A stretch of 64,000 nucleotides of DNA, taken from NCBI GenBank assembly GCA_963070105.1, contig OY718804.1, positions 7,277,317 through 7,341,316 of the forward strand. The letters are read 5' to 3'. Position 1 is the first letter of the stretch, and each line of letters starts with the position of its first letter. Both the position numbers and the translations under genes were made by a program. A model generated the notes under the pieces. It was not told the DNA's origin, did not search any database, and saw only the letters and a list, made by a program, of their open reading frames with translations. Below are positions 12,301 to 27,300 of this stretch, piece by piece. This DNA is from Litomosoides sigmodontis. Its lineage: Eukaryota; Nematoda; Chromadorea; Rhabditida; Onchocercidae.

Positions 12301-15300
12301 CAATAATGAATATATTTAAAAAAAAATGAAACCTACAATACTTAAATTTTGCATTAATTAAAAGGCTCGTTTCATCAATTTCTTATTAAACGAACATCTA
12401 TCTAACAACAAAACTCCAGAGATTTCTAGTATTTTTTGGAGTGCGCAACAATTTCTAAACAATTACATAGTGTTCTACCCTGGAAACTTGCAGAACCTTT
12501 GTGCATGTTTTTCATTTCTTAATTTTACAAATACATTTATTGACAAATAATTTAAAAATTAATTTAAAAAAGGACTTGCAAATTCCCATCTTGTTGCTCA
12601 TATTTAAAGAAGATATTTTCAGCATCTGATGTTATTTGCATCACTCTTCCATACGCGTCACGCTTCACGCTTAATGAGTGCAATAGATCCGGTGTTCGAT
12701 AATCTAACAATTGTCCCTCGTCATCCATGCATGCAGCATATGTTGCATTAGAAAACGAAACGGCTCGCTCTCGACAAATTCGATCAAATATTGCATACTG
12801 CGTGAAGTGATGAACAATACCGGTTGGCGTTTTCAGGGAAGCAATACCGCCTAAACGATCCGTACGCCAACGATATTTCTCACCCGATGGCATTTGTACA
12901 AGTGAAGGAATTATTTGATTTTCCTTCTGATAGAAGAATTTCCTGAAAACTGCTATCAATTCATAACTCTAATGAATCAATTACAGTGCACTTTTAAACT
13001 AATTCTGCTTTGATAAATCAGAAAATTTTACCGTTCAAGATAAATAACGCCGTCCGCTACTGCCGACATTGAGATAATTCGACTTGAGCGATCGTATTGG
13101 AAAGCAATAGTTGAAGTTCCCCAAGCTATTTGATTTGGCCTGCCCAACGAATCATACGTAATTTTCATTCCATCTATATGAGCCTGTCCATGTTGAGTGG
13201 ATGGATTAAATGAGATAATTTGACCAGCATTATTGTACTGGACAGTGAGCATTTCCTCGTCAAGACTATTCCGTACAGTATCTTCCTTGCTATCGCAATC
13301 ATATTCGATTGTAAACACATTGCGTCCATTGATCTGAAAATTTCGAGAGGAAAAAATGTTGAATTTGAAACTGGATGTATTTAAAATACACTTCGCATGC
13401 ACTAGTAGAATGGGCAAAAACGCGCGGAATTCGAAATGCTTTAATTTTTTTTCCATTTATTGAAGCAATAAGAAGTGGCAAAAATTTTGTGGAAATAATT
13501 GGATTTTCCAAAAACAGAGAGCTTCTGTAGTGAAAAATATGCGAAATTAGGCGAAATACACCATCGACAATTAAGTTTAAGTTCAATAAGCTTTCGTCAA
13601 CTAATACATGCCAATTCAAAAAAGCATTATGATTGCATCGGTCATTGCGAAATAATTCATTGAAATTAAATTGTCAAATGGAGAAGTTAATAAAATGAAG
13701 ACACTCGATGTATGAGTAGAGGATGAAGCAGCCACTGCACACCCTAACTCATACCCTCGGTCTCCTTCCGACCTGTTGGATACGATGCCATTTCCCCGGC
13801 TCACGTCGACCGGATTTCTTGCGACGTATGAAGCCACGCCATTCAAAGCGTAAATTTAGCTCACGTCTTGGAGGATCTACTGCTTCCGGAACAGTTATTT
13901 TTCGTTTCAAAATTGCTGTTTCATGTGGTTCTAAGAGCGGATGTGCCACACCATCAAAATGAGTTCGTGCACCAAAAGCGGCAATCAACAAACCTTCATC
14001 GAGTATTGTCACCTGTTGATCCTTCGCACCTTAATGTTTGACAGCGTTCAAAGTAAAATATTTTACAAACTACCCTCCTCAACTTATCGAAAAAATCCAA
14101 TTTCCTTCGCAAAAAATCCAATTCCTTTGCAACGTTTCCATCATTTTTTTGCCGATAACAATAAATTCTTTCCTCGAAGTCTCAGTTAACAAATTTCGAT
14201 TTCAATTTCGAAGTTTACAATAAAATTGTATTTCTGATTTCCAAATTCACACAATTCACTTTCTTCCTAAGCTGTAAAAACCTTTAAACTCACCTTCCTC
14301 TGTAAATTTCCTGTCGGAAAATTTGTATATCGCATAGGGTTCGCCATTTCTTGTCACTTTTGTTACTAAAGTGTTCTGTATAAAATCACGTTCCGTTACG
14401 GAATAATAAATTCCTGCTGGATTCAGAAATCCCTTTGCGCGTCCAAATTTATCATATTCAAAGCACCAATTTCGATGAAGTGTTTCGTGGCAGCGTAGAA
14501 GATTTCCAGGAAAGTACGAGAATTTAGTGTTTTCTGAAACTAAATATATATATATTTAAATTAACAATGATAAATTAAAGACCACAGAAAAAGCACAACT
14601 TACCGCCATTGGGAAAGGTAATCTTTGATAATGTCCCATTAAATTCATTGAAATTTAGCAATATTTCAAAGCTTGTTGCCGTCTGCAGCAAAGTTTTCTG
14701 GTCATCTATTTTATGCAGTCGCAAAATATGTCCACCACCATCAGTTATTTCTGTCAAACGACCAACGCTGCAAGAATTATTGAACAAACCATTTTCAAAA
14801 TTTTGAAAAAATTTTTAATATTAAAGGAATTACACAGCTATTATAAAACTTCTAAAAAAAGAGGTTTGAAAATGGAAAAAGAAATGCTTACTGTGTGTCA
14901 ACGTCATATGTAAACTTGAATATAGTGTCGCCAGTAAGAAGATTAGCGGTGCCAACGTGAAAACCAAATTTGTTAAATACGTAAATTTCTTTCGTATGAG
15001 GGCTATGGATACGATACTGCTGAGTTGTTTCATCGTACAGTGCACTTGGTTTTTCAAGTTTCTTAATTTTAAAATTGTCCTAGAAATTATTTCAAATTTA
15101 AACACTGATTAAGTTAAAATTTTTTGAAACAATGAATACCGTATCAGTTCATTTAAAATTTTGAATTAGCATCTACGATTGCCATATATGTGACAATGAA
15201 AGCTATAACATAAGACATCATTTACACTCATAAAGTTTCAAAATTTTCACCGTATCAGCGATATATATCACTCCTTTTGAATCAATCGCTAGGGCGGACG

Positions 15301-18300
15301 GCGAATGAAGAGAAGCGGAAGTGGCAATAGTTAGATGAAGATCTTCACATGGGCAATTTGCCCGGTCACAATCACATTTGCTCAACTTTCCAGCTATTAC
15401 TTTTGAACGATTGTCTGGATAGAATGCTCGGATCTGCAGGACGTACACTTCAAATATCACTCGTACAATCTTTAGATTGCAAGGGCATCTATCACTGCAC
15501 TACGACCGTTGTTGAATTAGAACAATCTATTTCAATGAAGATCAATCAACAAGATTAAAGGTCAAACCTGGTTCACTTTTTTGCTGTTTGTCTCAACAAT
15601 GTATATAGTGGAATCAGGTGCTACAGCAATGGATCGTGCTTCTGCTAATGGTTTTTGCGATAGCAAATCTCCTGCTAATGTTTTCATCTGTTCACAGTCA
15701 GCAACTGTTCCAGCTATGATTGCACCCATTCGAGTATCCAACGATATACGATAAACTACATTTGTGTCGAGTACATACAGTTTATTGTTTAGCATATCCA
15801 CAGCGAGTGATGTTGGCCAGATCTCAAAGATTGTTCATATTGACAAAAAATTTAAATAAATCAAAACTATTAATACTAAATCTTAAAGAGGAAAACTGGA
15901 ATAAAAACACCTCAGAGTTATATGACTTACAGTAGTAATATCGGATATATTTGCATAATCAACTGTGCACGACCGTTGTCCATTTCCACGCTCTTCAATT
16001 AATGTATGGATATCTCTCTCTCTATTCACAATCCTGCAAATCACAAATGACTGTTTCCATATTTAAAATTTTCAGTTCCATCTTAAATTCAATGTTGAAT
16101 GTATGGCATGGATACTGTAAAACATGAAACAAATATATAATTCATATCTTACCTGATACGTCTACTATCAGCAATATATAAATTTCCATATTCATCAAAA
16201 GCAATGCCTTTAGGGAAGGTAAGTTGAGACATATTAGCAGCTGCGCCATCACCACAACGTGCACCCGAATTTGGGCATATATTTCCATCACCAACCACGA
16301 CCTTGTAATTTGTTGTAAGATCCGTTGTGCCATCTACGTCTTTATTTATTTGCCATATTTGAGCACGTATCGGTAATGAAATGAAAAGTGAATCAGTTAA
16401 CGGATCGACTGCCAAATAGTATGAATGAGCTGTGTCCGATATGCTGTAATTTATTTCTTTACTTCATTTGCACAACGAATTATTTCGGGTAACTGAAAGA
16501 AACTTAAGAATACATTTGAAGGGCGTTATTTATAATGCCCTTTTGCAAGCTGTAATATGAAAGTAATTTCAAATGTTACAGAAATTCAGCAAAGATAAGA
16601 AAACCTAAGTTCCAGCAGCGAAATAATCATTCCACTAGGTGTTAAACGACGTATCAAATTGTAATCACCAATGTACAATGAACCATCACTTCCTACACAC
16701 AATGCATCGGGGCGGAAAAGACGAGCATCACTGGAAATGCAAGCGCTTTTTATCAACAACGATTTAACTAATACTCTCAGAATTATCATGCAAACAAAAG
16801 TTATTTCTTATGGGTGTCTACGATATTTTACAATGAATGAAATGTGCATAAGTTGCAAAAGTAATATAATGCCGAGAGCAAGTACTTCCTGCAAAATTCT
16901 AAGGCAGTGGGATGTAGAAGGTTGGTATGAGTACCTTGCAGATGTATCGCAAAATGGGCAATTAATAGGACGCTGTTGGTCACTACCGACTACTGTTCTT
17001 AGTAATGGAGCAGCTTCATCCAAAAACACTCTTGTGCCATCACCTTTCTCCAGGACATCTATAAAGCTATCACAGTGTAAAAAATTTAGAAATGGCAATT
17101 CAATGGACGACCGATTAGTTGTTCATCAAACAGGCATAAAAGAAATAAATGATTTTTTTTAATTAAAAAAAGAAACACATATACATACTGTGTAGGATAT
17201 CGTAGTGATGATGAACACTCAGCGACCAACCGCCCAACATGAAACGATTAGCGCCACGTGCCTCCAGCTTTACAAGGCGATAAATCCAAGCAATATTTCT
17301 ACTGCAACCTTCATATTCGTATCCAACCGACACTAAGCAGAAAATTATTTTATTATCAGATTATCAAGACAAAAAGTTTTCGAAAATCTTTAAAGTTAAA
17401 TTAATACCATATGAACTTACCTTTAGCATTAACCAAACCGTTAAGTGTCTGAGTGTAAACATTCGTTTGCTCCCACGAATAAGTATAAGTTAAATTCGGC
17501 TTAGCAGAAAAAACTGTACGAAAATGATTGCCAGCAACACTGACGGAGAGATGAACCAAACGAATTTCTTCCGGAACGCGATTTGGAAGTAACTGGATGA
17601 GTAATGTACTACGATAGCCATCAGCAAATGAACTGTCGTATACCAGGTATACTTCATTCGTTGTTGGTATCTTAAAGATCGTTTGAACAGAAAGATAGCT
17701 GCTACAACAAGAAGATTCCGAAAAGTTTTTCCAAAAGAAACGGAAATTCCAAAAAAAATGAAAAAAAAATTTGTCATTGTTGAAGTAATAATAATATACA
17801 AGTCCATGAATGATCCTTTTTGATTTTATCCATTTTCGCTTCCAAATTTTAAATTCAAGTTCTATCTTTCAAAAATTTCGTCCATAGTAATCGTATGACT
17901 TTAAGGAGATGAATTAAAAGTACGGTTACCTTTAACTAACGTGACAAGTTAACCAGCGAATGAATCGACGACTTATTTTTAACTTAATCAAATACCGAAG
18001 TCAATGTCTTCAGGGAATGTATATCTTACCCGAATGGAATCAAATGATTTTCCGGAGTCGGCCAGTAACTGAACACTATGCGCTGAATTAGTAAGTCTTC
18101 CTGAATACTGACTTGTAAGCCATGATGTGAATAAAACAGGAACTAAACGGTTGGCAGCGTAGTATCGTCGGCATTTTTCATTCATTTCCAATCGTTTATT
18201 TACTGCCGCTGCCTACAATCTCACTGGAATCCATTATCACAAAGGTCAAAAAGTACGAGTGAGGAAGTTCAGACGTCCCACCACGCTTTCTATCACCGAA

Positions 18301-21300
18301 TTATTTTATCACTAATTCTCACGGCAGAAATTATCAATATAGCAGCCTGTAATTAATAATCTGATCCATTGTAGCCTTAATCTCCTGGCTGTATTCGTAG
18401 CACAGTTGGACTCATAGTCTTCATTTCTCTACAGTAACACAGTTATTAATGCAATCCAAAAACAAATTATTTGCCATTTATGCTATTTCTCAAATGATTT
18501 CCAACCAACCGACTGAAAACTGAAAGCGTTCACGGAAATCGAAAAATCCTTTAAATTGGTGTGTGTGTGTGTGTGTGTATGTGTGTGTACGTGACCTTTT
18601 GCATTTCAGCTCTGATTTGAACGGAAATAATGAATGAATGAGCTTAGGGTCGGAATGATGCTATGGGATTTTGAAGTATCATGTGGTTATGTATATGGAT
18701 TAAATCGAAATTTTTCTACGTTCGTAAAATAGCTTACTGTCAATCCCAGCCGCATCTTTATATCGCCCACATAAACAATCTCATTCCACGGCACGTAGAA
18801 ACTTCTTTCCAGCTTTTCAAATGGTTTTCTCATGAATTGCAAAGTGATCGTCTTGCCACCATTAACCACTAAATCAAAGGTGCCACCATTATTCTCGCTA
18901 CGACTCAGCGTGAAACCTGTCAAGGTTGGGTGATGTGCCTCGGCAATACGTACACCCGTAAGCGGTGAACCATCTTCAGCCAAAACTCGCCCACGGATGA
19001 CTGATACAAAACTGTAACATCGTATAATTAAAAGTAACATTAGCGCTTTGTTCTTTTACATCCATTTTGAAAACGGCAACACGTTTGTACTTGGGAAGTT
19101 AATGAATATTCTCATTAACAACGCCATGTAGAAGGATCTGATGCGCAAATGTGACATATTAGATAGCGCTTTATTCTTCTTTAAAGTTTACAAGCTCACA
19201 TTACATTACGGTTAACAGTACTCATTAATCTTTCAACAAAATGAACAATTTTTAAATTCTAAATTTGATATTAAAAAGAGCCTGATGAGAAGTCTGATGT
19301 TACAGTTTTCTAATGTTACTAATGTTTTTATCATTGCTTCTTGCTTCTGATACATACGAAAAGATTATTAAAATGTGAACCTTTCGTTAAAATGGCGCTC
19401 GTCCGCATAACGTTGAACCGAGTCACGTTGAACCAAAAACTTAATTTGCTTAAAAGAAAGGATTGTACATGAATTTGATAATTAAACGCTTATATAATTT
19501 CGTGAATGCTTAATGAGATAACAGAAAACCAACCTGGTAAAAATTACCATTCATAGGTGCTGTCATCTTTACTAGTGCATCTCGTGGTTGTATTACAGTA
19601 GCGCACATCTGACTTGATGAGCAGCTACTATCCGAACAGCATTCCGAATCTTCACAATCTACTAAACCATCTAAAATGATCCACCATAAATCCATTTATC
19701 ATTCTATAAAGAATTTAATCCCCAATTTAGAAGCAAAAATGATCCGACTTTTTTTTGAACTATTTTTCATAATGCAACTTGCATACTGATACCATTGTCA
19801 TTATCAACTCCATCACCACAATTCGATTCGATTGGCAGAGAACAGTTCTCGCCAAAGTACGACGTATGACATTCACATTTCCATTGTCCGGAAAACAACC
19901 GGCAAACACCATTTCCGTTGCAATCATTGACGCAGCCAGCTGAAAGCTACTATTATTGCTCAAAAATTTCCTTCATGTGCTACCGAAATTTATGCATTTC
20001 TTTAAATTGAGCAGTACGCCGAATGCAGGATGACGGATCCGTTAGAAATTGTCTGATATTTCATTGGTAAACAGAAAACAGAAAGACAAACCAATATAAC
20101 AGTTTTCGCCATTCCATCCCTTATTGCAAACACAACTACCATTATTGCAGTGTCCATGCCGCTCACATCCAGGCAGACATTTCCGCTCTGTGCAATCTAT
20201 GCCCGTCCATCCTTCATCACAGACACAAATGCCATTGCCACATTTCCCATGCGCACACTCCACTTCGCATCGTTCTGTAAAATTTTACACGCACACTTTA
20301 ATCGGATCCGATTTAAATGAGTAGCAAGGAACATAATGTTAAATATTCCGGAAAACAGAAACTAAACTGCTCTTAATTAATTTTATAAACAAATAAAAAC
20401 CTTGTTAACATACCCAACTCGCATTTCCTTCCATGATATCCAGGAATGCAGATGCACAATCCTGATTCTGAATCAGCCCTTCCACGGTTATTGCAAGCCG
20501 GATCTGCGCCCGATTCTGGTTCCCTATCACTTAATTGAGATTCCTTATCGATACAACTCTCTACTGGATATACCTCAGCACATTTTTCCCCGCGATATCC
20601 ATCTTCGCAGTAACATTTCCCGTTATGACACACACCGTGATCACTACACTGGGAGTTCTTGCAATCTTTCTGCAATATTTACCTTCACTTATCAGTTTCT
20701 CTGACATCAATTTACGTAATGTACCACGTCTTGCAAGTGAATTGAATGCAATTTATCACTTCAAAACCCAACGATTGAAGATTTGTCCTTTGATGCAAAC
20801 TGATTTTATTTTCTTCCATAAAAGCTATTACTATTTGTAGATGTAAAAAGATACATTTTCACAGAAGGTACCCTTCCAACCGACGTCGCATTCACAATCA
20901 CCGAACTGATTGCACTGGCCATGGCCATTGCAGTTAGGTACCTCGCACCAATGCGCCAATAAATCACAATCCGGGCCTTTGTAACCTTCATGACATATGC
21001 ATTGACCACCATAAAATACACCATTTCCGCTGCACAGCACAGGGCATGAATCTTAAAGCATGAGAGAAAGCCAACATTTCAATTTATCACTTATCATTGA
21101 ATTCATCAAGTTTGTAATTTAAGTCCTACAAATCATACCTACGAATTCAGTTATCCGAGAACTTCTACAACTATCCAGCAAGCCTTCTGAGTCACTTCAC
21201 CAGCTCTAAAGTTGTATTCCACTCCACCGTTTCAGGTGGTAAACGTATTTCAGATGACTGATCACAAACTCCCTCAGCTCGAAGTAATCAATGGTTCGTT

Positions 21301-24300
21301 TGCTTAGCGACGTAAAGAGGAGCAATAATCGCTTTTCAAACGGAACTCATTGAAGTGATCTTTGCACTCATCCGGTGAGCAGGAGAATACCGGCGGCGAA
21401 CAATTTCTCAATCGCTCATATCAGGAATGCGTCACGATGACATCTCACACTTCGAGCTCTTAGTATCTCTTTCATCTTTCCTACTACCTCTATAGGTATC
21501 ATCAGCCGTAGGCTATGTATTACAGCTAGGCTCTCATCTCTTGGCCCTCTCTACTACCGAGACAAAATTTATGTTTAATCGCAAATGAATTAGGCTGATG
21601 AGGTCATCTCATTTCGAAATGATAGGAACGATTTGGATCGTAACATGCCTACAACTTTATGTCCACAATAAATGACCAACTCTCTTCGCAGTAAGATCCG
21701 CTATATCCCGGGAAACAATAACATCTGCCATCCTTGCATTGCCCATGTCCTGTACAGTCATAGCGACAATCATCGGTCTTTTCTTCCACTACTTCGTCGG
21801 CAACTACCGCAGCAACCAGATGTATTGGGAATGGCTAATATAGCACTTTTAAGTTATTTGAGTAAAAGCAGAAACACAGTTGAACAATAGTATTCGTTTT
21901 AAATTTAAATTAAATGTGTACTTGTAAGACATCATTGAGTAATCCGATGTACCACCGTCCACCTAACAAGTAATGTGTTAGGATAGCAGTTCGAAGCAGC
22001 TGAAATGAGTAATGGTTTGTCATTTTTCGGCACCTGCTGATTCTTTGACAATCAAAACCATCCAACGGATAATTCAAACAGCCATACCAAATTAATCAAT
22101 CCATCTCCCACACATCACTTCCCAGACATCACCGCATAGGTTATGGGTGAACTGTTGCAAGCCTTTGATGCTAACAACTGCTTTCCGCTGGGTGATATAA
22201 TTCTTCGATAACAGTAATACAACTCGATTGTTACATCATTTTTTTCACTTCAAATGAAGTATCAACACTCACACACTCTCTCCTCTTTACACTTATTTTC
22301 AAATTGATTACACAATTTAAAATTTAATAGAAATTGACGATTCTTTTAGCTTTGCTAATGGCACCACAAAGTGTAGGCATAAAAGCAAACCGGCGTAAAA
22401 CGCTTCAATCGGATGTTTGATAAATTGCCGGTGACAGTTGTTAACCAATCCGCATGAATAATATCCATGAAATCGTGAGCAGCCGGTGATGGTAGCGCTG
22501 TCCGTCTACCATAAATGACCAGTTGTGCTTGTGGGTCAACTGATATGTTAAAGATTACTCGACTGCTCTTTTGCACCAAGAAATATCTGCAAAAAAGGGA
22601 GAAGAAGCGTTAGCTATGAAAGAACGCTCACTCACGGTGGGTATGGTATGAGCGAAAACTTTAACGGTAATTTCATCCCTTCGAATATCTTTGTAAGAAT
22701 TGCTCGGTGCTGTAATCATTCCGTGGAAACATACGAGTAAACGATAACTCCCGGTGGTAGGTCCGCTTCAACTTGCTGCCCTAATTCGAAACTTTCGGGT
22801 AAGGGCTTCAAAACGGTTGTTTTAATCCGTACATCATGCCACGTCTCCGAATGAAACAGGTCTGTTGAAGCTGAGGAGTACACCGATCTTGTCGGCTGCT
22901 CGCATGCATACCGAGAATTGTCACTTCCCAACAGTACTGTAAAGAGGTTAAATCGAAAGTAACCATTGAAAAATCGGACCAACTAAATTCAACTACTGCT
23001 ATCAGCTGAATGTCTGCGAGAAAACTCTCCTCAAATTCAATGTAAAAAACTCTACTGAAATCAGAACAGATGGGACTAAAAAAAATTCCACGTAATGCCC
23101 TTGTCTGTTTCATTTCTAAAATAAATCTAAAAGTTGAAAGATTTGACGATTTCGGCAAATATTATAATTTTAAAGAAAAACCGAAAGAGAATTGTATTAA
23201 TTGATTGAATGGTAGTGATAGTGATAGCTATACCTACCGTAGTAAAGTTATCAAAATTTAAATAACCAAATCTCTCGCTCTTTCTCTCCCTCTCTCTCTC
23301 CCTCTCTCCGTTCTGATCTCAAAATAGATATGATTGTGTTGGAAAAAGAAAAACAATTAATACTTACATAAAATTATAGTGAAACAGGTGAAGGCAAGAG
23401 AAAGAATCAGTAATACGGCAAGTGTCTTCCAATTACAGAAAGGTTTCAATCTCTTCTTGCCTATCATTTGATGGCATTTATTCTCCGAAGTTTTTTTCAC
23501 ACCGAAATCTTCACAACCACCGCCGACATATCGATGTTTGGAAAGGATCGATCCGCAATGTGACCGGCGTGGATTCGTAGTCAAAGGAACATTTTGCAAT
23601 GTCGAAAAGTTGGCTCTGAAATTTAAGCTTCGATAACCGAATGAGTGGATAACTGTTCAGGATGGAGATGGAATGGAATAATTAAGTCGGCGACTGGTCT
23701 CTTTTCGTGGGAAAAAAGAGCTTTCAAGAAAAATAAGCAACGATTTCATAAGAATTTGCAAGAAGATATTTGGCGTGAAAAATCGCAATCAAAACTCTTA
23801 CGGTTAATGAGATGATGAAAATAGCGAAGAAAAAATTTTTTTAACAAATCTTTGAAATTAACTACTACGACACAAAGTCAGGTTAAACTGGAGGAAATTC
23901 AGATACTGCGAGATGTTTCATACTGAAATAGAGCCGAAGAGTATTTGAAAATTTTATAAACTGTTATTGAATATGTTATGAAAAGGTTTAAATTGGGATT
24001 TAAATTTAAGCAAGGAAGGAAACGAAAATGCAAATGGACTGGTAAATGGAAAAGCCAGCATCATAGCTAGTCGACGCAAAGTAAATTTGGTTTAATTAAA
24101 GAGGCGGTGAGCACTGAAAACCATTGTGTTCATGTAGGGCAATGGAACCAACGATAACAATCGTGTAATTAAGCACAATTGTAAAAGACACACTTGAAAA
24201 GTTAGTGAGTAAATTCATCTCAATGCGACTCGATCAGGTATGTCTGACGTGGAAAACGTGGAAACATCCAACTGAACTCTCTGCACCTATCGATTACGTT

Positions 24301-27300
24301 AGCTAAAAGCTTATGATAGCGTTTACAAGCAAAGTTTTCACATTTGTGCATATCAACTAGTCTGAAACTTTTCCTTCTTAACCTATCGATGTGTCACGAA
24401 GTAAACATCCCTTTAGCACTTTCATTTCCATGCACGGCTTAATCCAGGAAATTGATATTTCTAAGTAAAGCGTGGAAGACTTCATCCCTCTTCCCGATCC
24501 TACTCGAATGCAGAAGTGGAAGGAGGAGCGCTGAAGATCCGTTCTAAATTCTTTCCACAATTTCCTCAATGTTTTAGAATCAGAATTAGGCGAACCATCT
24601 TCGTCCTGGTCACTTAAGGATGATATAATCTAACAAAACGTACCCACTCACAACGTCATATCAAAGGGCACATTTGCGAATCTCTGAAATGTCGTCATCA
24701 GCTTAGCTTAGCTATCCGCATTCGTCTCCTTTATGTGCATGCACATATCCCTTCAACTCTGAGCAGATTGAATAGTGAATTTCGAAAAACGAAAAATCCA
24801 CTACAAAGATAAAAAATAAAGCGCACATTTGGTGCGGTCAACGCACATGCGTAGAGTCAAACGGTACGGTCAGTGCGCACCTGTTGTACAATCATTGCTG
24901 CATCTTTAAGGAAATAGCCAATAAACTGCTCTTCTGCGGTGCTACAAATGAAAGAAAGAAAAGACGGACCAAATGAAGGCGTTTGAGGCACATGGATCAA
25001 TAAATCTCATTGGTTCAAACATCAATCGAAGAAATTTTAACTTTCAGAAATTTCCTCTGTCACTTACTTCTCATAGAGGCGACTATGCGGTGATAAAGAT
25101 GATGCTGTTGTATGACCTGAAAAGTAATATTTCATTAAAATAATATAAAATGTAAATTTGCTGGAAAAGCTACAAGTCAAATTACTCAATTCATGTCTTT
25201 TTTTTCAAAATTTAATTAATTTTTTTTTTAATATATATCTGTAAATTAGTCGCATTTGCGGATTTTATGGCAGGCAGAAAGATTTTTTCATCGTTCCTTT
25301 GACACTTGCAAATCCAGCTGATAGTGGTAATTGAAGGATGAAATTGTGGGTTGTAAATGAAATGGAATTGTGGGAATGGAAGAGAAGCAATTAGCGGATG
25401 AGGAGGCCTTCCACTCATTAAGTAATAAACCCGAGAAAGGAGGACGAGGCTACTATGTCTTCTTACTTTCACATTCCAAAGGTTAACAGCAACACTTCTT
25501 TGTGTCACACCGCTTGCTTCACCTACTACATCCATCGACCTCTTTTATTGCAATACCATTTCATTTACTTTACTACTTACTCCCTTTCTACTACTGCCAC
25601 TCTCGGACAATAACTCAATGGTCAGAAGAGTTTCAGTTGATCGGTTCGGTTTTTTCCTTTTTGAAGGTACTTTATAGTAATATCCACTTATCATCAAATA
25701 AATCATTCTTTTCCACCTAATTACAGTGATTATATCCCTCCACTTCACTTCAGGTTAAGACAAGTTTAAATAAATCAAATGATTTGCTATATTTTTTAAT
25801 TTCACATGGGTTTTTGCTAACTGCGACAGCACGATTAGTGGAAACATGATATGTCACATGAGTGTCCTCTCCTCTAAAAGTATTTGGTAAGCGTAGAATG
25901 TCCGTCTAAGTAAAAAGATCATCTTAGCTACTCCACTTCATCTACATTTACTTATCGTTGAATTTGAGATGAAACTCTCCTCAACCGCCCGTACGATGAA
26001 ATTCGATCTTTTCCCTCTCCCTTCTTATCTTTCCCACTTTTTGTGAATCAATGAATCAACGAATATGTCAAGCAAAAGTGTATATGTATACATGTGTGTG
26101 TGTGTGTTGTGAGTGTGACCCCTAGTGGAGTTAAGCTAAAAAACAAATTTGACCTCCGTAAAATCAAACACGATGCAGGAAAGCTATAATTGCTTTTAGG
26201 CTTTACCTTTCCGTATTTCCCATCACAAAGATCATTTTAGATATAATTGTACGAATGATAAACCGAGATGTTAGAATTTCAAACTTATTTTCACACTCCC
26301 AAATTAATTTCTGAATTATTAAACTGAGCAATTTCAATTGAGGTACGAAAGAGTCTTCTCAGCTATATTCATTCACCTTCACTTCCTCTCTGATATTCAA
26401 AACGACTTTTTCCCGTCTTTAATTGAACCCTAAAACGTGGTATTCCCAATATGGAGAGGATTAGAAGAGTACCGGAACTAGTTGGAATATAATAGCTGCC
26501 AGTCTCTGGATTTTGAAGTAACATCTGCCTAGTCTCATCGTTCCACGATCCATTAGTCTCTGTATTTTGTTGTCCTAAACGTGCATTACGAGTGATCGGC
26601 GTAAACGTTGTACGTGTCTACAATATGTAACTGTTAAATAAATAACAATATTCGATTATATTAAAAGAAATGCGAATTTCAAATTAGTAATTCCGTTTTA
26701 AAAAATCATTATTTGATAATTCGATATGAATGAGATTTGTAAATATTACAGGTAGCGAAAGACTAAGTTAATGAAACTGGAAATGATTGCGGCTGTACCT
26801 GTTGTGATGTTGATATTTCATAATTATTATTTAGCAACTTGGAACGTCGCCTCGATGAAAGTGATCCTGAGAAGCAACACGTTTATTGAACATTAATTAT
26901 TGTTGTCATTAATTGTTAAAAATTTTTTAATGCTTTTCCAAACAGTGCTCTTTCTGAATTAAAAGTTTTTTTTTGTTTCCATCAATAGAAACTTTGTGCA
27001 AATGGTAAATTTAAAGATGCTATAGCAAAAAGGTGAAGGTAATAATGCTTATCGATACCTTTGCAGTATTCTTTTACTTCTAGCGGTTTCCCCGGTTCAT
27101 CATACTGTGAGTCATCCGTGACGTATGCCGTGCTAGCTTCATCTTCTAGTACCGGTGGGATCGGCGGATCACGTTGGGGTGGTGGACCTCTCATTTCGAT
27201 AGAGGTGGAAGGCAGCGGGCAATTTTCAAATGGAACATTACGGAATCCTATAAAACGTGTAGCAGGGTTAATCAGCCATCGATTAAACTTAAACTAATAG

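Noticed and set aside
14830..15105. Long minus-strand ORF rich in leucine and phenylalanine
   Set aside because: Frame-shifted shadow of the ten-1 exon 14892-15079, whose true frame matches teneurin (LLTGDTIFKFTYD).
24504..24941. Two more exon-like ORFs on the ten-1 strand (24881-24941 and 24504-24605)
   Set aside because: Each has plausible splice ends and they fit each other in phase, but the second ends in phase 0 and cannot join the transmembrane exon, which needs phase 2. The model without them is in frame.
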